From a bacterium (GTDB taxonomy: Bacteria; Planctomycetota; JAFGQW01): a stretch of 64,000 nt of DNA. The notes beneath the pieces are model-generated. The model was given only the letters and a program-made list of their open reading frames with translations, had not been told where the DNA came from and did not search any database. Made by a program: the position numbers and the translations under genes. The stretch is from assembly GCA_030426805.1 (NCBI GenBank), contig JAUHXU010000005.1, forward strand, positions 124,001-188,000, in the 5' to 3' direction. Within the stretch, counting starts at the first letter, position 1. Each line of letters starts with the position of its first letter. Shown one piece after another: positions 60,681 to 64,000 of the stretch.

Positions 60681-61976
60681 TCACTCGTCGAAGACGAGGG
60701 TGACGGCCACGCGCTCGTCGCCGCGGACGACCTCGAGGGCGACCGTGGCGCCCGGTCGGTAGTGACGAAGGCGCATGTCGACGTGGAGCGCCTCGGCGGT
60801 TCGGTGCTCGCGGCGACCGTCGTACGCGACGACGACGTCACCGACGCGCAATCCGGCGCGTCGGCCGACCGGGCCGAACACGCCCCGCACGACGACCGCG
60901 AGCGCATCCGGCGCGATGCCGCGCCGTCGCTTCTCGGCCGGGGCCATCGTCTTCATCCAGATCTTCGGCTGCGGCGGCATGCTCCACATCGAACCACGCC
61001 AGGTGAGATCGCTGCGCCGCCAACCCGACGTCGGCGTGATCGACAGGTCGACCGATTCGTCGTCTCGCGCGACTCGGACGGGAATGGTCCGCGCCTCGCC
61101 GGCGTGGTGTAACGCGAATCGCACGTCGGCCGCGGACAGGATCGCGTGACCGTCGACCGAGACGAGGCGATCACCGGCCACGAGACCGCCGGCAGCCGCA
61201 GCCGAGTCGGGTCGCAAGACCGTGACACGATCGCCGAACGCATCGACCGAGAAGCCGAGCCCCTCCGGCGGCGGATACTTCCACACGCGATCGGGGTCGT
61301 AGTCCCCGGTGCTGCGGAGGTCGTGATGCATCCCGTCGTAGATGTTGTGACAGTGCACGCACTGCTTGCGCGACGTCGGTCGGGCGGCCGCACGCCGGAG
61401 CGCGGGCCACGCGAAATCGCGGGCGAATCGCACCGCCGGCGTCGGTCCGCGCTTCGGCGCGAAGCGCGCGCGGTTGTCCGGGTAGCCACGATGCGCATCG
61501 AGAACGCGGCGCATCGTCTCGCGGAGGGCGGCGAGCGACTCCGTCGCGTCGGCACCCCCGACGCCGCCCACGCCGTGCCGCGCGAAGACGGTGCCATCGG
61601 CGTGCAGGAACAGCGCCGCCCACTCGAGGTCGTAGTCGAACTGAAACTGCGCGAGATCGACGCCCTTCATCTGCACGAGGCGGACGCAGACGAACGCGTC
61701 GAGCGCGTCGGCCAGCGGTGAGTCACGACGCGCGACCTGCGCGTCGAACGAACGACCGTCGCGTCACGGCACGCAGCGAAAGACCGCGAAGATCGGACGC
61801 TTCGTCGCGATCGCACGCTCGACCGCCGCGGCCCAATCATCGTAGATCCAGCGCGGCGCGACCGCGTCGTCACCGAGGGCGCGGCGCAGGTCGTCGTCGG
61901 ACGAGGGCGCCGTGGAGAACGCAGCCGCAGAAAACGCCGCCGCGGCCAGCACGAACGGAATCGCGAGTCGACTCAT
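60681..61976 (-). CDS. Secreted thioredoxin-like selenoprotein (CVPU) with CxxCH and PDZ domains
   Basis: 431 aa if the TGA at 61764-61766 is selenocysteine (residue 71). Signal peptide, then W(I)YDDWAAAVERAIATKRPIFAVFRC-VP-U, a thioredoxin-like CxxU site in the arrangement used by redox proteins of this sort; the frame then continues cleanly through FDAQVARR and the rest. A single CxxCH at 206-210 (QCVHCHNIYDG) could bind heme. Two PDZ domains follow (~240-300 and ~350-431). ATG 61976 overlaps the sulfatase stop (ATGA), so it is co-translated with the sulfatase. Without Sec decoding only the C-terminal part would be called, lacking signal peptide and redox site. Confidence 0.87.
61726..61746 (-). 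promoter_or_regulatory. Putative bacterial SECIS hairpin of the thioredoxin-PDZ gene
   Basis: Seven-base-pair stem CGACGCG/CGCGTCG with loop CAGGTCG, 18-38 bases after the TGA. The loop GGT is 27-29 bases downstream and resembles the AGGTCT loop of the E. coli fdhF element. Confidence 0.75.
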
Positions 61977-63364
61977 CGCTTCTTCTCCTCGGTCGGTCGG
62001 TCGTCGCCCATGTCGTCGCGGGCCCGCGCGGCGAGGCGCTCGAGGCGTCGGACGACGCTCGGGTTGGCGGCGGCGACGTCGGTCGCCTCCGCCGGGTCGG
62101 CCCGAAGGTCGTAGAGTTCGAGCCCGCACGGCACCTGCCGGTACGGTCCCGGCCGACCGCCGTGGCCGGATTCGCCCGCGAGCGTCCGGTAGCGATGCGG
62201 CAACACGAGTTTCCACCGGCCGGCGCGCACCGCGTGCAGGTGGTTGCGCCGGTAGTAGAAGTAGAGCGCGTCGTGCGGCGACTTCGCTCCCGGCTCGCCC
62301 CGGAGGAGCGCGCCGATGTCTCGACCGTCGAGCGCGGGTGGTGCCTGCGCGCCGATGAGCCGGGCGACGGTCGGCACGACGTCGATCGTCATCGCCGGCT
62401 CGTCGCACACCGCGCCCGCGGGGATTTGCCCGGGCCACCGCGCGATGCACGGCACCCGCACGCCCCCCTCCCAGGTCGTTCCCTTGCCTTCGCGCAGCCC
62501 GCCGCTGGAGCCGGCGTGATCGCCGTAGCTCAACCACGGGCCGTTGTCGGACGTGAACACGACGAGCGTGTCGTCGTCCAGGCCGAGTCGCCGGATCGCC
62601 GCGAGCAAGTCGCCCACCGACCGGTCGATCTCCTCGATCACCTCGGGGTAGCTGCGGAAGATCGGCACGTGCGGCATCGGGTGCGCGACGTAGCAGAAGA
62701 ACGGCCGATCGCGGTTGCGCTCGATGAACGCGATCGCGCGCTCGGTGAACGTGGCGGTGAACGCGCGCTGCGTCGCGGCATCCACGGCCGGGTTCACGAT
62801 CCGCTCGTCTACGTAGAGCGGCAGCGGCGGGTAGCCGCGCTTGCGTTTCGACGTGCCGGGCGGGTGCGGATAGTAGTCGGGGTGAAACGGCCACATGTCG
62901 TTGGAATACGGGATGCCGAAGAACGTGTCGAAGCCGTGGCGCGTCGGCAGGAACGCCGGACGATGCCCGAGGTGCCACTTGCCGAAGATCCCGGTCGCGT
63001 AGCCGCGCGACTTCGCGAGTTCCGCGAGCGTCGTCTCGGACGCGGGCAGACCGTTCTCGCTCCACGGGCCGAGCGCGCCGTGGATGCCGATGCGGTTCGG
63101 GTAGCGGCCGGTCAACAACGCCGCACGCGACGCCGAGCACACCGGCTGCGCGACGTAGAACGACGTGAACCGGATCCCCTCCCGCGCCATTCGATCGAGC
63201 TGCGGCGTCGCGATGCCGGTCGCGCCGTAGCAACCGACGTCCCCCCACCCCTGGTCGTCCGTGAAGACGATCACGACGTTCGGCGGTCGCACGCCCTCCG
63301 ACGGCCGACTCGCGCACGTCGGTAGCACCGCGAGCGCGGCGAGGGCGACGGCCCTACGAATCAC
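61973..63364 (-). CDS. Secreted sulfatase (arylsulfatase family)
   Basis: About 463 aa. Metal-binding DD at 36-37 (VIVFTDDQGWGDVGCYG), formylglycine motif C76-S-A-S-R80 (CxAxR variant of CxPxR), KWHLG, HPMPHVP and SDNGPW are all present. GTG 63364 starts directly at a signal/lipoprotein-like sequence (LPTC). It hydrolyses sulfate esters, probably on polysaccharides; maturation needs a formylglycine-generating enzyme encoded elsewhere. Overlaps the Dus gene by 11 bases and the selenoprotein start. Confidence 0.95.
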   Translation of the reverse strand: MIRRAVALAALAVLPTCASRPSEGVRPPNVVIVFTDDQGWGDVGCYGATGIATPQLDRMAREGIRFTSFYVAQPVCSASRAALLTGRYPNRIGIHGALGPWSENGLPASETTLAELAKSRGYATGIFGKWHLGHRPAFLPTRHGFDTFFGIPYSNDMWPFHPDYYPHPPGTSKRKRGYPPLPLYVDERIVNPAVDAATQRAFTATFTERAIAFIERNRDRPFFCYVAHPMPHVPIFRSYPEVIEEIDRSVGDLLAAIRRLGLDDDTLVVFTSDNGPWLSYGDHAGSSGGLREGKGTTWEGGVRVPCIARWPGQIPAGAVCDEPAMTIDVVPTVARLIGAQAPPALDGRDIGALLRGEPGAKSPHDALYFYYRRNHLHAVRAGRWKLVLPHRYRTLAGESGHGGRPGPYRQVPCGLELYDLRADPAEATDVAAANPSVVRRLERLAARARDDMGDDRPTEEKKR

Positions 63365-64000
63365 CGGGCCGCCAGCCGTGGCCGGGGATGTAGCCGGGCA
63401 CGCGGTCGGCCGCCCGGAAGAAGGTGTCGAGCGTCGCCTCGAGTTCGGCGCGATCGCGGATCCGAACGACCCGCTGCCGGTAGACGGTGCAGTCGCTCAG
63501 GCCGCGCGCGTAATAGAGCGCGCGCGTGCGGAACTTCCGGATCGCCGCCTCCTCGTGGCCGATCAACGACGCGAAGCGACGGAAGTGGTCGAGCACGACG
63601 TCGGCGCGCTCGTCGGGCGACGGTGCGTAGTCGGCGCGACGAAGGAGCCCCGCGAAGATCCACGGGTTGCCGAGCGCCGCACGCCCGACCATCGCCCCGT
63701 CGACGCCGGTCTCTTCGAGCATCCGGTAGCCGTCCTCGGGCGTGCGCACCCCGCCGGATCCGATCACCGGCACGTCGACCGCCTCCTTCAGGCGCTTGAG
63801 CAGCGACCAGTCCGCCGCACCCGAGTGGTGCTGCGCCTTGACGCGCGGGTGCAGGATCAAGCACGCCGCTCCCGCCTCGGCCATCCGCACGCCGAACTCG
63901 ATCGCGGTCACGGTGTCCTTGTCGAACCCGGCACGGAACTTCGTCGTGATCGGCACGCGGTCGTCGGTCGCGCGACGCATCGCTTCGACCATCCGCACGG
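63354..64000 (-). CDS. tRNA-dihydrouridine synthase, partial (N-terminus missing)
   Basis: C-terminal ~215 residues of a Dus enzyme, which reduces uridines in tRNA D-loops. VPITTKFRAGFD, LILHPR...H, VIGSGGVRTPEDGYRMLEETGVDGAMVGRAALGNPWIF mark the FMN/tRNA-binding end. The catalytic cysteine lies in the missing upstream part, beyond the window edge. Confidence 0.93.
   Translation of the reverse strand, partial: VRMVEAMRRATDDRVPITTKFRAGFDKDTVTAIEFGVRMAEAGAACLILHPRVKAQHHSGAADWSLLKRLKEAVDVPVIGSGGVRTPEDGYRMLEETGVDGAMVGRAALGNPWIFAGLLRRADYAPSPDERADVVLDHFRRFASLIGHEEAAIRKFRTRALYYARGLSDCTVYRQRVVRIRDRAELEATLDTFFRAADRVPGYIPGHGWRPGDS

Noticed and set aside
62900..63140. CSASR in the sulfatase as a lost active site
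   Set aside because: CxAxR is an accepted variant of the formylglycine motif, and the other metal-binding motifs are intact.
1..64000. CRISPR arrays, rRNA or tRNA genes, including tRNA-Sec
   Set aside because: No spaced direct repeats and no cloverleaf-like sequence were recognised by eye; small tRNAs could still be missed.

Overview
The window is high-GC, densely packed bacterial DNA and looks planctomycete-like. Reasons: ECF sigma factors of the planctomycetal kinds (one carrying a membrane segment and a long extracytoplasmic tail), a large Ser/Thr kinase with a TPR-rich C-terminus, a secreted sulfatase, a PDZ/thioredoxin/CxxCH protein, and at least six secreted proteins sharing one C-terminal domain. 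This is inference; no rRNA or tRNA is visible.

Layout. 1-8.5 kb: end of a secreted protein, convergent kinase/ECF pair, serpin, ECF sigma with duplicated tail, secreted beta-propeller. 8.6-11.4 kb: esterase, small membrane protein, FMN split-barrel protein. 11.5-15.0 kb: sugar ABC importer operon (permease, lipoprotein, ATPase). 15.2-25.9 kb: UDP-HexNAc dehydrogenase, secreted protein, pyrophosphatase, a sigma/anti-sigma/PDZ operon, cinA, a dehydrogenase-DinB-YjbQ operon, methyltransferase. 25.8-33.6 kb: glpD, transglutaminase, DUF3311-like/sodium-solute symporter pair, PHP membrane protein. 33.7-41.5 kb: modBC, a large secreted protein, a Nudix regulator/SPFH/NAD-kinase-like operon behind a palindromic operator, modA. 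41.5-48.3 kb: ETF-quinone oxidoreductase, TlpA-like protein, moaE-moaD-moeA-moaA, ferredoxin, SelW-like protein. 48.4-55.3 kb: ABC-2 exporter, bacilliredoxin, CADD-family pABA synthase, membrane protein, VOC protein. 55.3-64 kb: three secreted propeller proteins, thioredoxin-PDZ protein, sulfatase, partial Dus.

The most notable result is three probable selenoproteins. In a SelW-like protein (48073-48318), a TlpA-like protein (43380-44783) and a thioredoxin/PDZ/CxxCH protein (60681-61976), an in-frame TGA sits exactly at the redox-active cysteine position (CxxU, UxxC, CxxU). Reading resumes in the same frame with the rest of the expected fold. Each TGA is followed at the right distance by a hairpin with a guanine in its apical loop, as expected of a bacterial SECIS. 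A conventional annotation would truncate or lose all three. Two of them lie in the same stretch of minus-strand genes as molybdenum uptake (modA) and molybdopterin synthesis (moaA, moeA, moaD, moaE), which suggests, as inference, a selenium- and molybdenum-dependent redox metabolism.

Secondary highlights are the shared C-terminal domain family, the Nudix/SPFH/NAD-kinase-like module, the CADD-family protein with all expected metal ligands, and the sigma factor with a duplicated extracytoplasmic domain.
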